A stretch of 64,000 nucleotides of DNA from Lumnitzera littorea (GCA_024138015.1 JAMXBB010000009.1:39244344-39308343); one strand, 5' to 3'. Counted from the stretch's first letter, positions 23,501-34,860 are shown. Translations and numbers: made by a program. Notes: generated from the sequence alone by a model not told the origin.

Positions 23501-24556
23501 TTGATGAAAGGATGAAGGCATTTAGGAGTCATGACGAATTTGAACAGGTTGGCATTAGTGACTTTTCTATATATGATGTTGATGCCTATCCTAAAAAATT
23601 CAAAGTACCAGAATTTGAGAAATATGATGGGACTAGATGCCCTAAGCTTTACATTAGGCTGTATCTACACAAGATGGCTCGTTACATAAAAAACAAGCAA
23701 CTATTGGTTCAAACATTTCAAGATAGCCTCATTGGGTCAGCTTTGTCTTGGTATGCCCAATTAAACTTGAAACAAGTTGATACATAAGACAAGTTAGCTC
23801 AAGTGTTTTTTGAACATTACAAATTTTATGTAGAGATCGCACCATCTATTTAGGACTTGAGTAACATGAGGAAAGATGATAACGAGTCCTTCAAGGAATA
23901 CGCCTAAATATGGAGGGGCATAGCAACTAAAATCACCTCCCCTTTGTTTGAGAAGGAATTAACTGAAGTATTTATCTAAACACTGAATGGACTATATTTT
24001 AATTATCCTAAGGCAATGAACCTATAGCTTTGTAGATTTAGTTTCACTAGGCAACCACATTGAGGAGGCAATATGGACAACAAACTTAGCTAAAGACCAA
24101 GTTATCTTAGCAAGTCCCAAAATGGCTATAAATTCAATAAATGTTGAAACAAAGATGCTCAAAAGGCATCTTACTGTAATCCCGATCCCAATAACTCACC
24201 TCCTTCCTCAATTAAGAGAGGTAGGGATGCTAAGCCGTACACCTCCTCTACCTGAACACAAGCTCTAAAGGCCAGATCTTTGCCTACCATGTGAATGCCA
24301 CATGTGCCTAATGGGTCATTCTATAGAAGACTGCTTAAAATGGAAGCACAAGATTCAAGACCTAATTGATAGTGGGTTTCTTCAAATAGACTTTACTAAT
24401 CCAAATGGACTAGAGGTTATGGTAAATGTCCCTTCACAATATGTTAGGTCATACATCAACATGTTAGGAACATCTAAACAGAAGAGGGGCAGGAGTTTAA
24501 GTCAAGGGAAGCTAAGTCGATTCGACAAAAGCCAAAGAATGAAGGGTAATTATTAA
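23501..24556 (+). pseudogene. Tat/Ogre-type gag (broken)
   Basis: Gag forms the particle that packages the element RNA. The frame contains the characteristic patch FKVPEFEKYDGTRCPKLYI, then FQDSLIGSALSWYAQLN (core gag fold), NESFKEYA and IWRG, all in the order seen in Tat-type gag. The second half (24302-24556) has GHSIEDCLKWKHKIQDLID, the usual C-terminal zinc-finger/helix region. Stops are TAA and TAG; at least two sit where the family has Gln (SI*DLSNM and EYA*IW). Both longest open stretches are under 95 codons. No protease, RT or integrase follows on the plus strand, so pol is missing. Confidence 0.8.
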
Positions 24557-26225
24557 GAATGTTCAAGTACTTTGTGATTGTAATGTCAAAAAATCACCTA
24601 AATAAAAGTTCTTTGTTTTGAATAAGCATACATTTTGATATCTCATTTTGAAAGTTTGGAATAAAAAGAGGCAAATCACATCTTAAACACCAACCCTTAA
24701 ACACTTAGTGTTAAGTGTCATCAAAGTGAGGATTTGGACTTGTTCTTTAAGGGAAGTCCATCTTGAAATTGATATGCTAATCAAGATGATGTTTGGAATT
24801 TATTTCTCTATTCTAAAACATAAGATATCCCTTACCAATCTTGTTGAGCCTTTTAATAAAGTATTTCAAAAATGAAACCTTGTTAAGAACTACCTTACAA
24901 TGGGATAATTTGGAGGGTAGGGTCATTAAAAAGGAGAAAAGATTAAAACTAACTTATGCTTGCTCCAATCACCTCAATTCAACTGTAATTATTACTTTTA
25001 GATATTCATTTCCTTTAAGATGAAGATGGGCTCCATCCTAAACATTATACACAAACCACAACCACAAAAGGAGGGGATGATCACCCTTTGTCTTGGATCA
25101 AATTGAAAAAAAAAAAGGAAGAAAGAAAGGATAGAGGAAAAGAAAAGGTGTAAGAGGAAAAATGAAGAAATGAAAAGTATGATCAAGAAAGAAGACTACA
25201 AAAAATCAGGTGATCAAATCTAAAGCCTTAAAACTTGAAAATGATTGGAGCTATGTACTTCAAAAGGCCTATTTTGAAGTAAGGCTCATCCTTCAAAAAA
25301 AAAACCCTTAAATTTGAAATAGTAGAGGTATAAAACCAAGACTCTCAAAATCTACTTCTCTTGCAAACTAAGGCCCACTTATAGTTCCTCCCCTCCTTGA
25401 AAGCCCTTTTGATTAAAGGAAATAACTTATTTTTGATAAAAGTTACATTTATGACTAAGGCAAGCGCAATTTAGTTTTTCTTATAAGGTTCTTGACTTGT
25501 AAACCCAGGTTGAAGAGTGATTCCTAATGAAAAACCATTTCACCAATATCCATTTTTGAAATCGATGACCAAGGGCCTATATTACATTGCAGTCCGAAAA
25601 AGACCAAATAAAGTAATTAAATTATATCACTTGCAAGAAAGACCATAATTTTTAGAATCATAGTCAAGAGTGATAATTTAAATTGATAGAAGTTAAGGAA
25701 GCTCTCTTAGACTAAACTAATCAATTATGAGAATAATTCCTATGGATGAAAAGACATTTGAAAGGTCTTTGGGAAGACTTACTGCCCTTGTGATCACCTC
25801 AAGTGACATCAAATGATCACTCACCTTGAGATTGAAAGTTAGTGCCTCGAATAGCCAAAGAAAAGAAGATCCCCCGAAGGCGAGTGATTTGAGCAAGGTC
25901 AAGAAAAGAGTGAATATATTTGTGGCATTATGACATAAAGAGCCCAAACCTATTAGCAATTCTTAAAAGACAGAAAATGAAAGAAAAAGAAAAGAAGAGA
26001 AAAGGAAAAGTTTTCTTTAAGTCGTTTCCAAACTGGTCTTCTTATCCAATTTCGATGATGTTTGGTCTTAGTGTTGAGTTTTGTCACTTTCAAGCATGAG
26101 CCCTACTTCAATTTTCTTCCTACATAATACTAGTAACCATTTTCATTAGTTTTAGGAGTTTTACCTAAGTTCAAATAAAATGACTTAGTCCCTAATGTCT
26201 AATCCAAAATCTCTTTGTCAATTTA
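24557..26225 (+). other. Post-gag region of the Tat-like relic, no gene
   Basis: No RT or integrase motif was found on either strand. A purine-rich AAAAAAAGGAAGAAAG block at about 25108 and the AT-rich text are compatible with the long untranslated stretches of Tat/Ogre elements. Short frames at 24841-25186 and 25717-25959 look like chance. Confidence 0.4.
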
Positions 26226-26250
26226 GCGGGGGATGGAGGGGGTGGGGTGG
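26226..26250 (+). other. Candidate polypurine tract
   Basis: GCGGGGGATGGAGGGGGTGG is the only strongly G-rich purine tract nearby and lies at the expected 3' end of the plus-strand Tat-like relic. A polypurine tract primes plus-strand DNA synthesis just before the 3' LTR. Confidence 0.45.
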
Positions 26251-26413
26251 TAAGCTAGCCCTAGCAGCTAATTCAAGTAAACCCAGTAGCTCAACCTCTT
26301 TCTTAAATCAACCCTTGAAGTTAATTTCACCACTTCCAAGTAAATTGCATAGTTGAGAAAGCTTTTTAAAAAACTTGATCAATTTTTCAATAACTAACAA
26401 TATGGTGAACAAA

Positions 26414-26770
26414 ATACCCATAAATCTAAGATGGCATTTAAGTTCAAGCCTATCAATCCAAGATAATGCTATACCCATGAATCTAAGATGATTTTCAAGT
26501 TTTTGCTAAACGCATCAATCTAAGATGGTGATAAGCTTCCAAGCCTATCAATCTAAGATAATGCTATACCCATTAATCTAATATGGTGATAAGCTTCCAA
26601 GCTTATAAATCTAAAATAGTGCTATACCCATCAATCTAAGATGGTATTCAAGTTAAAGCCCATCAATCTAAGATGGTGATAAAGTGCTATACCCATCAAT
26701 CCAATATAGTGTTATGCCCATCAATCCAAGAAAATGTTTAAGATAAAGCCCATTAATCCAAGATGGTATG
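26414..26770 (+). repeat. Minisatellite, about 10-11 units of roughly 33 bp
   Basis: The core CCCATCAATCTAAGATGGTG recurs throughout with variants (CCTATCAATCCAAGATAATG, CCCATTAATCTAATATGGTG). It is followed by a variable ATAAGCTTCCAAG or CTATA filler, giving spacings from about 26 to 36 bp. Variation among units is mostly transitions. It lies between the Tat polypurine tract and the minus-strand gag relic. Tandem arrays in the 3' untranslated part of Tat/Ogre elements are an established source of satellite DNA. Confidence 0.85.
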
Positions 26771-27345
26771 ATTCCCTTTCTAAATAGAGAGAAAAGCATC
26801 ACTGTACTGCAACTTCAATGATTTAGGAAAATAATTTGAAACGAACTCTCTCCTAAATGCCTCCTAAGTAATCAGTTCTCTAGCTGTCCTCCTCTTTAAC
26901 TCCCACCATGTCCTAGCATGGAGTCTCAGCATAGAAGTACCATAAGTGACTCATAGGTGGTAAGGGATCTCAAATGCCTCAAATGTTCGCTCAATCTACA
27001 TGAGCCAATCCTTAGCCTCCTCTAGGCGACTGGCTATCCCATAAAAATACCTAGTGTACTTGATAAACTCTGACATCAAGCACTTCTGAGGTTGAGGATC
27101 TGGGGGTACTGTAGCGGCTAAGTGTACTCACTCAACTAAAGGCGGTGGTTGTAGAGGTACCTCCTCCACTGGTATAGAGGGTGGAATAGGTGCTAATGGG
27201 GTCCTGTTCTTCTCACGAAAGGCTCTTAACATCTCTTATACCCCAACCAGTACCTCTTATGCCTAATCCTTAAGGGGATCTTGCTGTAGTAGATCCACTA
27301 GGTGATCCCACCTCAATGATAGCCTACCTATCCATGCTTGTTCTT
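26771..27345 (-). pseudogene. Ty3/gypsy gag (chromovirus-like), broken
   Basis: The minus-strand translation reads PPDPQPQKCLMSEFIKYTRY, then LEEAKDWLM and IERTFEAFEIP. These are followed by a HARTWWELKRR-type patch and F..NYFPKS, the ordered landmarks of the retrotransposon gag domain (the 'A..W' core and the YFP motif). Stops are mostly TAG or TAA. The zinc knuckle and pol, which should lie further left, are absent because the minisatellite begins. A Pro/Val-rich segment precedes the domain at about 27110-27230. The primer site at 28691 gives the same orientation. Confidence 0.7.
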
Positions 27346-27408
27346 AAGGTTAATACAATTCAACAAGTTCTTTAAGCTCAAAAAATTTCATAATCTCATA
27401 ATTCATAT

Positions 27409-28560
27409 TTATAACACAAGAGAATGCATCACAACTTGGACATAATAACATTCTAATTCATTAATTCCATCAATAATGAGGTTACACCAAGTGGTGGTCA
27501 CTTCTAAAGAGCGAGTCTCTACCAGTACTATGTCTAAACATAACTCTAACACAGCATCCAAAACATAATAACACAGTTTAGAGTACAAAATCAAGATAAG
27601 TACATCATAAAATTTGGTGACCTCATACAAAAGCATATAAGCATCTACTACATCTATGGGTAGGTGGTTGAACCTATCTTGACCATTGCAAACTCTGCAT
27701 AAGCATCAACATTGATAGAACCTAACTCGTTTAAATCATTAGAACTATGTCCATTAGAATCAACACTAGAGTGAGTGGAGAACTTTAGCCAATCCTCCTT
27801 CTTAGGATCCTAGATTGTAAGGGTGGGGGGCTTAAGGATAGGTTGCCCAATCTCCATCTTATCTCCTTTATCCATTAACTCTATAGGATGATCGGGTTCA
27901 TTACTCGGTTATATCGGGGATATAGCCTCCTATGGAACCTCTTCCTAAAGTAACTCCTACTCGACTCCATCCATCTCCATTATATTCAGAGTGAGGTCCT
28001 CTAGTATCGGCTCCTCCAATATATTAGTCTCATCATTTGACAACTCTAGCATGCTAAACTCCAATTCCATCTCTTCTCATAAGGCATCTATGACCTACTA
28101 GATATTGATTTGGAGTAACGTTGGATGGTCACCCCTATGATCTCTAGTGAATACAACCCTATTCCTAACCTACCACTACTTACCAAAAGCTAGGGCTAAG
28201 GGTTGGTAAGAGTCACTGACCAGGAATGCAACCTTTGGGGGTTATCTAGTGAGTCCATCAACCCAAGACTCATGCTCCAAAACATGAATAAGCTTGGTAT
28301 CCATATAAACTAGCATGTCTAAATTTATGACTAGCTCTTGGCATTAGAATCTCCAATGATATGTAAGCTTACTCCTCTACCACGACAGTATAGTGGTCAT
28401 ACTATGAAGCTCTTCCATTAAGGCTAGATCCTCCCAAAGCAAGTGGAGATGGCGTTAGTAATCTAGAAGTGTCTCATTCTCTTACATTTGGAACTAAAGC
28501 CATTACTCCACTAAAATCGGAAAGTCCCCCTAAAATTACAAGTGTTTTCTTATAGTTAAG
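27409..28560 (-). pseudogene. Unidentified broken frame between primer site and gag
   Basis: From about 28560 down to 27630 one minus-strand frame gives roughly 300 codons of protein-like sequence. It begins near PILVE, passes RHLHLLWEDLALMEELHSM and PKVAFLVSDSYQPLALAFGK, and ends in a strongly acidic part (EEMELEFSMLELSNDETNI). About twenty stops interrupt it and I read only one as TGA; the rest are TAA or TAG. A shifted open frame of 75 codons (27409-27636) may continue it. I do not recognise the family. By position it could be an N-terminal extension of gag or an extra ORF carried by this gypsy element. No catalytic motif is visible. Confidence 0.45.
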
Positions 28561-28690
28561 GTTTCATTACTTGTTCTAGCTAAAATCTTTTACATAAACA
28601 ATACCCTAACCTAGTTCTATCCTTCTTTACTCACTAAGTGGGTTTGTCTTGGGCATCTAGGGTCAAGTTTTATCTTATTAAACTTAGATA

Positions 28691-28702
28691 GCTTAGATAC
28701 CA
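28691..28702 (-). other. Primer-binding site, initiator-Met type (minus strand)
   Basis: GCTTAGATACCA is the complement of TGGTATCTAAGC, two changes from TGGTATCAGAGC, the usual primer site for initiator tRNA-Met in plant retrotransposons. An LTR-like terminus TGTTACAACCC follows at 28712, so the LTR lies to the right and the element runs leftward. Confidence 0.6.
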
Positions 28703-28708
28703 CTTAAA

Positions 28709-30090
28709 TGTTGTTACAACCCTGAGGTGGAGGGAGGGAGAGGGAGAGGGGGCGGGGGGTAAGAGTCGAGTCGTAGCAGTACCGCTATGTAATATGTAAA
28801 GATTCAAGATCAATAGCCTTCCTTGATCAAGGGCCTTCGACATACTACATAAGGCATTTCACAACTACAGCCTTCTCCTAATAACTAATATTAAGTTATA
28901 GTAGAATACGTAAATTAAAGTCAAGGCTTTCAACTAATACTAACACAACATAGATAAGAGGGAATAAAATGTCTTTCCCTTAAGGTAGTCCTACAATACT
29001 AAAGTAAGATAATAAGAGTAGTCTAGGCTACTTAACAACTAAAAATATTTAATAAAGAAAATTATAGAGAGTCCAAGTATAAATAAATGATTCACTCAAG
29101 CTCTTAACTTTTTCACATCCCATAACCTTGACTGATGAAATTAACATTGGACATCTTACAGCTTAACCTTAGACATAAATCCTATTGCAACAATAAACTA
29201 TAGGAGAGTAAGCTCAAATGCTTAATGAATACCCTTTCTACTCTACTAATAAGCAATATCAAGCAAGTTATTAATCAAGTGTATGAATGCATCGTCAAAC
29301 ATATGGAATGCAATAATATATATAGTATGCCAATAACTATATACAGTACGGTTTTAATACCCATTGTTGCTCAAGTTAGGAAGTGTTTCAACACTTTAGG
29401 ATCTAGGTATCTACGTCTAATTTGAAGTCTCTTATCAACAATGTCACCCTTAATAGTAGATATAGTACATCCTTAAGTAGAAGGTGGCACTCCTTGATCC
29501 AAGTAGTTCCCAAAGGTCGAGGCAAGAACATATCGTATGAAATACTTCATACGATAACAATTTTCAATATGCAAAATATAATATAGATCCAACTAAGCAT
29601 GATCCCTTATTCTATTGCATGATGCTAACACCCTTAGTATCATGTTATAAGATGCGATGCATGTCTAATTTAATTAAGAGTCGAGTATTTATTAGTTTTG
29701 ATTCATGGGTGACTAATAAATTATATATAGATACTCTAAAATCTTAAGTTCTAATGCAGTAAGCACATAAGTTTATAACAACTTAAGAGACTTTGCAAGC
29801 AAGATCAATCATATTAGGCACATACAATTTCCCATTCGCCCCAATCATACAACAATTTCAATTATCGGATATAATTCAGTACTTCGCTAAATACAAGCAC
29901 AAATAAGCAAAGTAGGAGGCAGTATACTCATTAGGCCATGTTACTTAACAGTCTCAGTAGTCCTCTACCATGTCCAAGTCAATATCCTCATCACCTGAAG
30001 AAGATAATTAAGGTTTATGAGTATTTTACTTACATTGGTTAACTAAGTTTACCACTCACTAACCTCGAGTTAGTTGTTTTCGTAATTCAA
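28709..30090 (-). mobile_element. 5' LTR of the minus-strand gypsy relic
   Basis: It starts at TGTTGTTACAACCCTG next to the primer site. A purine-rich GGAGGGAGGGAGAGG stretch lies at about 28730-28755. The far end is not marked by a clear CA or duplication; I place it where LTR-like text gives way near 30090. Short frames inside are not genes. Confidence 0.45.
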
Positions 30091-31030
30091 GTATATTTTC
30101 CTCATTTTAACTCCATTTTTGGTAATCATATAGTCATTTTCATTGTTTTTGAATGTGCTTTCATTTGGTGAAGTTATTTTTAATTTTCTAGGTCAGTAAG
30201 TTTTTAGTTTAGGCCTACAAGGTAGTGGGCTTAAATGGAGAGTTGGGTTACTTTAGGATTTGGGCTAAGTTTTGGGCCTTGGGCTTGGTTTTTGACTTTG
30301 GTTTTTATCTTTAATAATTTAGGCCTTCTTTTAAGTATTTTAGATGGGCCTTTTTTTCCCAATACCCTAAAATTTTAAAGTGGACCTTAGTGATACTCTT
30401 ATAGGTCTAAATGAGCCTTTTTACTAAGTTTAGAGCTTTAAATCACTAAGAGGTCTATGGTAGGTGTCTTAGATGGGCCTTTGGGTTTAGTAGGTCTTTT
30501 AATTAAATCATCCTAAGCCTTCTAACCTAAGGTTCAAATCTGGTCACTTAGCTACATGGGCTTTACGTATCTAAATTACTATTTAAGGCCTTAGGCTCAA
30601 GCCCACTTGTCTTTTTAGGCTTAAACCCAAAAAGCCTAATAAAGGACTTAAGTTTAGTCTACTTCTAATATGTTTATGTATCTAGACAATAAGATCTTAG
30701 GGGTTATTAACACTATTCTTAAGCCTATAATCGCTAACTAAGCTAGTTTAAGGCTTTAACCACACTTTAGCTTACTTAACTTGATTAATTAAGTCCTAAA
30801 CTATGCTTAATTCTAAATAAACATGTAATTAAGCTAATAAACAATAATTTCTAGATTTGGTGGGTTCATGAAAGTGGCGGCCATGAGTTGCTCCTAGGAT
30901 CAAATCTTCCATTTTCATGCAATACTCGATTTTTATGGTGTTTCTATTTAAGTGACCTATGTTTCTACTAATCTAAAACCATGATCACTACATAAAAATG
31001 TGTGAAAATGTTGTGAGAGAACATATAAGA
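30091..31030. other. AT-rich stretch with repeated GGGCCT words
   Basis: No coding frame. TGGGCCTT or its variants recur many times between 30290 and 30620, in phrases such as TTAGATGGGCCTTT. It probably belongs to an LTR, either the outer part of the one at 28.7 kb or the start of the Tat-like LTR ending at 32.7 kb. Confidence 0.35.
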
Positions 31031-31052
31031 GGGGGGGGGGGGGGGGGGGGGG
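31031..31052 (+). repeat. Run of 22 G
   Basis: The only long G homopolymer in the window. It directly precedes the first copy of a 377-bp duplication and lies about 400 bp before an undetermined base, so its length may be unreliable. Confidence 0.9.
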
Positions 31053-31054
31053 TG

Positions 31055-31431
31055 GGCGTTTGGGTGGGGGCATGTGCATAGGGAATGGGGGTTTTATCAT
31101 CCTACTTGATGGTTTGCTACTAAAACTAATACTACTTTATACTACTTAATCTATTTGTGTTATATCTTCTAATAAAAGTGGTTTTTCTTTTGCTAACCTT
31201 TGTTTTCCTTTCTTGAAACACCTTATAACTTATAGGGATCTGCTGTAAAGTAAGTTTAAACAAAGAAAAACATTAATTTCTAACATTATTCTATAAGAAA
31301 ACTAGGGAAAACCTAACCTAAGTATGTACTAGAGCAAGGAGTGGAAGGTCTTCTTGAGCGGAGTGTGTGTGTGAAGCATGAGGCTTAGTGTTAAGTGATT
31401 TTGAGTGGTAGCGGCGGTGGTGTATTGGCTG
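31055..31431 (+). repeat. 377-bp exact direct repeat, copy 1
   Basis: Every position compared is identical to 31447-31823, an offset of 392. It ends at the base before the single N at 31432. Elsewhere in the window duplicated sequences are clearly diverged. Confidence 0.9.
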
Positions 31432-31446
31432 NATTAGTAGAAACAT

Positions 31447-31823
31447 GGCGTTTGGGTGGGGGCATGTGCATAGGGAATGGGGGTTTTATCATCCTACTTG
31501 ATGGTTTGCTACTAAAACTAATACTACTTTATACTACTTAATCTATTTGTGTTATATCTTCTAATAAAAGTGGTTTTTCTTTTGCTAACCTTTGTTTTCC
31601 TTTCTTGAAACACCTTATAACTTATAGGGATCTGCTGTAAAGTAAGTTTAAACAAAGAAAAACATTAATTTCTAACATTATTCTATAAGAAAACTAGGGA
31701 AAACCTAACCTAAGTATGTACTAGAGCAAGGAGTGGAAGGTCTTCTTGAGCGGAGTGTGTGTGTGAAGCATGAGGCTTAGTGTTAAGTGATTTTGAGTGG
31801 TAGCGGCGGTGGTGTATTGGCTG
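31447..31823 (+). repeat. 377-bp exact direct repeat, copy 2
   Basis: Second copy, separated from the first by the N and a 14-bp stretch. Sequence continues past it into a purine-rich region on the plus strand. Because the copy is perfect, a very recent duplication or an assembly artefact is more likely than ancient repeat structure. Confidence 0.9.
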
Positions 31824-32690
31824 GCAATAAGGTGGATGGAATGGTCAAAAGAAGAAGAAGATGAAGGGGGTTTAGGGCTTGAATTTTTTTAGAGTTTTTA
31901 ATGTGTTTAGAAAATGAGAAGAATGAGGGGAGAGGGAGTGAGAATGGCTGGCATAAGGAGGGGGGAGAGAAGGCACCATTTGTGTGTAATTTAGGTAGGA
32001 AAGGGCATGGCATCAAAAGGGACCATGTACCTTCTTTCCTTTTTGCCATTTTAGGGAAGATCATGTCCCCTTAAGGTACTAGATGTACCAAATGCAATTA
32101 ATTAATTGTCTTGTAGTCCTTAATCATGTTTAACTAATGGTTAATTAAAATATAATGAAGGTTGGTTACGGTTTAGGGCTTAATTAGGGTAATTGATGGT
32201 AATTAAGCATGATTAGGCTAATTAAGTGTAATTAGGATACGTTTGGAGTTTTCTTGAACTTTGATACTATACTTTAGCTAACCTAAATGCCCTACACATA
32301 CACTTAGGGTTTGGTGTTCGTTTATAGTCATTTGATCCATGTACGAGCTCGAAAGTTAGGGTCTCAATCAATTAGTGCTATGGATTACTTGTATTGATTG
32401 ATTTAACTGTACTATTAGTGTTTATTTGTGGTACTAAGATATTTGATCACTTAATTAAGGTTAGATGATCATTTTAAGGTTTCACAATCATTCTAGGGTT
32501 TTTCAAGTATTAAGGTTCTTGCTCATTTAATTAGGTTTTTAGGGCTTACTTTGATTAGAGTTTTGGTTGAGCATTTAGGGTTCAATTCCTTTACCTAGGT
32601 TTTATTATTATGTTTAGTTGGTTCTAGGGACTATCTAAGGACTCCTTTATCTTATTCCACTTTTGGGTTATCAAAATTTTGCAAGGTTTA
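31824..32690 (+). mobile_element. Second Tat/Ogre-like LTR relic, plus orientation
   Basis: It ends near AAGTAGCGACTC at 32694-32705, the GTGGCGACTC-like junction, followed by a leader shared with 20.96 kb. The upstream text with many TTAGGG-like phrases and AG-rich blocks has no coding potential; the Pro/Leu-rich minus-strand frame at 31783-32064 is compositional. The 5' edge is unclear and may lie left of the 377-bp duplication. Confidence 0.45.
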
Positions 32691-32855
32691 CAAGTAGCGA
32701 CTCTAAGTTTAGATAAAAGAAAAATAGAAAACCAAGTTTTCCTGAACTCTTAGTCGAGGGTTAGTATTATATAGATTATGGTTTAATACTAATCAAGTTA
32801 AGAAAAATTAATGAAAACAATGAAAAATTCAAGCTCAACAATCACTTATGTAAAA
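32691..32855 (+). other. Second copy of the Tat/Ogre-like leader
   Basis: AATAGAAAACCAAGTTTTCC ... TCGAGGGTTAGTATTA ... AATCAAGTTAAGAAAAATTA aligns along its length with 20955-21075. The sequence stops matching near 32855, where a minus-strand Athila-like element begins, so this relic keeps only its LTR and first leader bases. Confidence 0.6.
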
Positions 32856-33560
32856 GCATACTTTTAACTTGTTTTTAGAGTGAATTTGCAGTAAAATTTT
32901 AGTGTCTTCTTAGGTGAATCATGTAAGAGAGTTTCTGAATGAGCCTTTGTTGTGTAGGTTTTAGTAGAGAGGAAGAGGGGGTACAAGAGTGATTGAACAA
33001 AGAAACGAAAGGGGAGTGAAATGAACTTACCTACTCGCACCCTTTTATAGTGTGGGTGACATATTGATAGACATGGTCGTATCTATCCAATCATGTCACT
33101 TTTTGTAAGCATTCATGACTTAAGGATTGTTACGACACAAGTAGAGATATAGTCTTGTCTTTTTGCCTGTATATCTTTTTATGGTGTACATGTGTTCTCA
33201 TTGCTAGAGTTGATATGAGTAAGGATACAATTGTGTCTTCTTGCCCATATATCCTTTTGTATGTAGGCACCTTCCTTCTTTCTAGCCATGACATGGGCAG
33301 AGATACGTTTATGTCATCTTGCCCGTTTAACTTTCTTTGGCCATAGGTGACTTTCACTTGCAAATTTGAAATGGCCACTAAGATGACCATGTTAGTTTGG
33401 CCATATCACTTTTTGTACCCATCGATTCTTCTTTTTTTTTTTTCCAATGAAATCAAAACAATGAATGCAAAACTAAAGGGTTTCAAAATTGAAAATAAAA
33501 AAATGCTGAAATAAATTTTTAACTTAGGTTATCTCCTAATAATGCTATATGTAATGTCAA
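32856..33560 (-). other. Athila-like region downstream of integrase (element C)
   Basis: The phrase AACTTAGGTTATCTCCTAATAA at about 33520 corresponds to AACTTAGGCTACCTCCTTAG at 47.3 kb and TGCTTAGGTTGCCTCTCTAG at 55.88 kb. This is a landmark just 3' of pol in all three Athila-like elements here. It contains the 78-bp tandem repeat at 33144. No gene. Confidence 0.55.
33144..33380. repeat. Three tandem units of 78 bp
   Basis: Units start near 33144, 33222 and 33300, each opening with a GAGATACGTTTATGTC-type block and CTTGCCC, then a variable middle. Since 78 is a multiple of three, the minus-strand frame at 33130-33390 stays open and shows a matching 26-residue periodicity (GQDDINVSL, GQEDTIVSL, RQKDKTISL). 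The repeat explains the frame, and a protein is unlikely. Confidence 0.8.
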
Positions 33561-34860
33561 TAGATCGACGAATGTGTTAACTTACTCAATCTTTTCTTGG
33601 ATTGAGGAGCCAAAACTCCTTCCTTTGTTGACTTTCACTCTCTCTACCTGCAACTAATTTTAATCTTCAACCATTAACTCTAAACGTACCTTTAATAGGA
33701 TGAGTGACATCTATTGTGCCAAAAGGAAAGACTTTGGTAACTACGAAATGTCCTGACTACCTGAACTTGAGCTTTCTAAGAAACAACTGGAGGCAAAAAT
33801 TGTATAAGAGGACATGATCCCCTTCTTAAAATTTTTTCCCTTGCCTTATTCGTTGGTTATGATACTTCTTATACCTTTCCTTCTAAATGCGTGAGTTCTC
33901 ATGTGCAAGATTACGTTAGTCATTTTGTTTGTTTAATTGGAGCCTCATATGGTTACCTATGCACTCAAAGTCCAAGTTAACAATTTTAATAGCCTAAAAA
34001 GCTTTATGTTCTATCTCTATAGGGAGATGATAAGCTTTCCCATACACAAGTTTACACCTTATGGTTCCTATCGACGTTTTATAAGCTACCATATGGGCCT
34101 AGAGCATATCATCTAATTTATCAAACCAATCTTTTTAGCAATGCTTTATAGTTTTTTCCAAAAATTTGCTTTAAGTCCCTATTAGCTACATCAACTTGCT
34201 TATTAGTCTACGGGTGGTAAGGGATAGCTATCTTATGAGTTATGCCATAGCATTTAAGGACTTTCTCTAGTTAAGCATTACAAAAATGTATGCCCCTATC
34301 ACTAATGATCGCGCTTGGAGCACCAAAACAAGAGATGCTTTTTTAGAAATTTTGCGACTACCTTAGCATCATTAATTAGTAAGGCTTAAGGCTTAATCCA
34401 TTTAGAAACATAATTGATAACCATTAAGATATATTTATTCTCGCTTGAGTTCAGGAATGGGCCTACAAAAATTATACCCTACACATAAAAAAACTTCACA
34501 CACTAAAATTGGATATTGTGTCATTTCATCCCTAGAAGAAATATTTCTAGTCTTTTGGCAGTTCTAATAAAGCTTTACGAACTTTTGGGCATCTTTGAAG
34601 AGTAGCCAATAGAATCCTACCTCTAAGACCTTATGAGCTGTATAATTGGCATTATGATGTACTCTAACTAGTCCCAAATGGCAAAGCCCAAGGATTTTTC
34701 AACCCTCAAGATGTGAAACACACCTTCTAATCACATGATTTGCACACACTTGAAAAAGGTAAGGATCTTCCTAAAAGTAGTAGTTCATATTAGAGAAGGA
34801 TTTCTTCTGTTGCTAGTATGAAAGCCCCTTCAGAAGAATATGAGTAGTAAGATTGTTAGG
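33561..34860 (-). pseudogene. Athila-like pol: integrase (broken, element C)
   Basis: Integrase inserts the element DNA into the host genome. The minus strand keeps core patches in order: YVSKW after MVIN (first catalytic Asp replaced by Asn), then AIISDRGIHFCN near 34300 (second Asp present). Next comes AIPYHP-TNKQVDVANRD near 34210, where the catalytic Glu position reads Asp, and a GKLI-type YGKACHLP remnant near 34030. Stops and frameshifts are frequent throughout. It follows RNase H, as in other Ty3/gypsy pol genes. Confidence 0.75.

Noticed and set aside
24841..25186. Small frames after the Tat gag as remnants of protease or RT
   Set aside because: None of the D-S/T-G, FMDD or integrase motifs could be found in any frame.
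27346..27408. Possible junction gene between gag and the unknown frame
   Set aside because: Too short and full of stops; treated as part of the gypsy relic.
30500..30560. B-box-like GGTTCAAATCT suggesting another SINE
   Set aside because: No A box at the right distance upstream and no SINE-type tail.
31783..32064. Pro/Leu-rich 93-codon minus-strand frame
   Set aside because: Compositional frame in LTR DNA that partly overlaps the exact duplication. No domain.
33130..33390. 86-codon periodic protein
   Set aside because: Explained by the 78-bp tandem repeat, which cannot shift the frame. It lies in a non-coding retroelement region.
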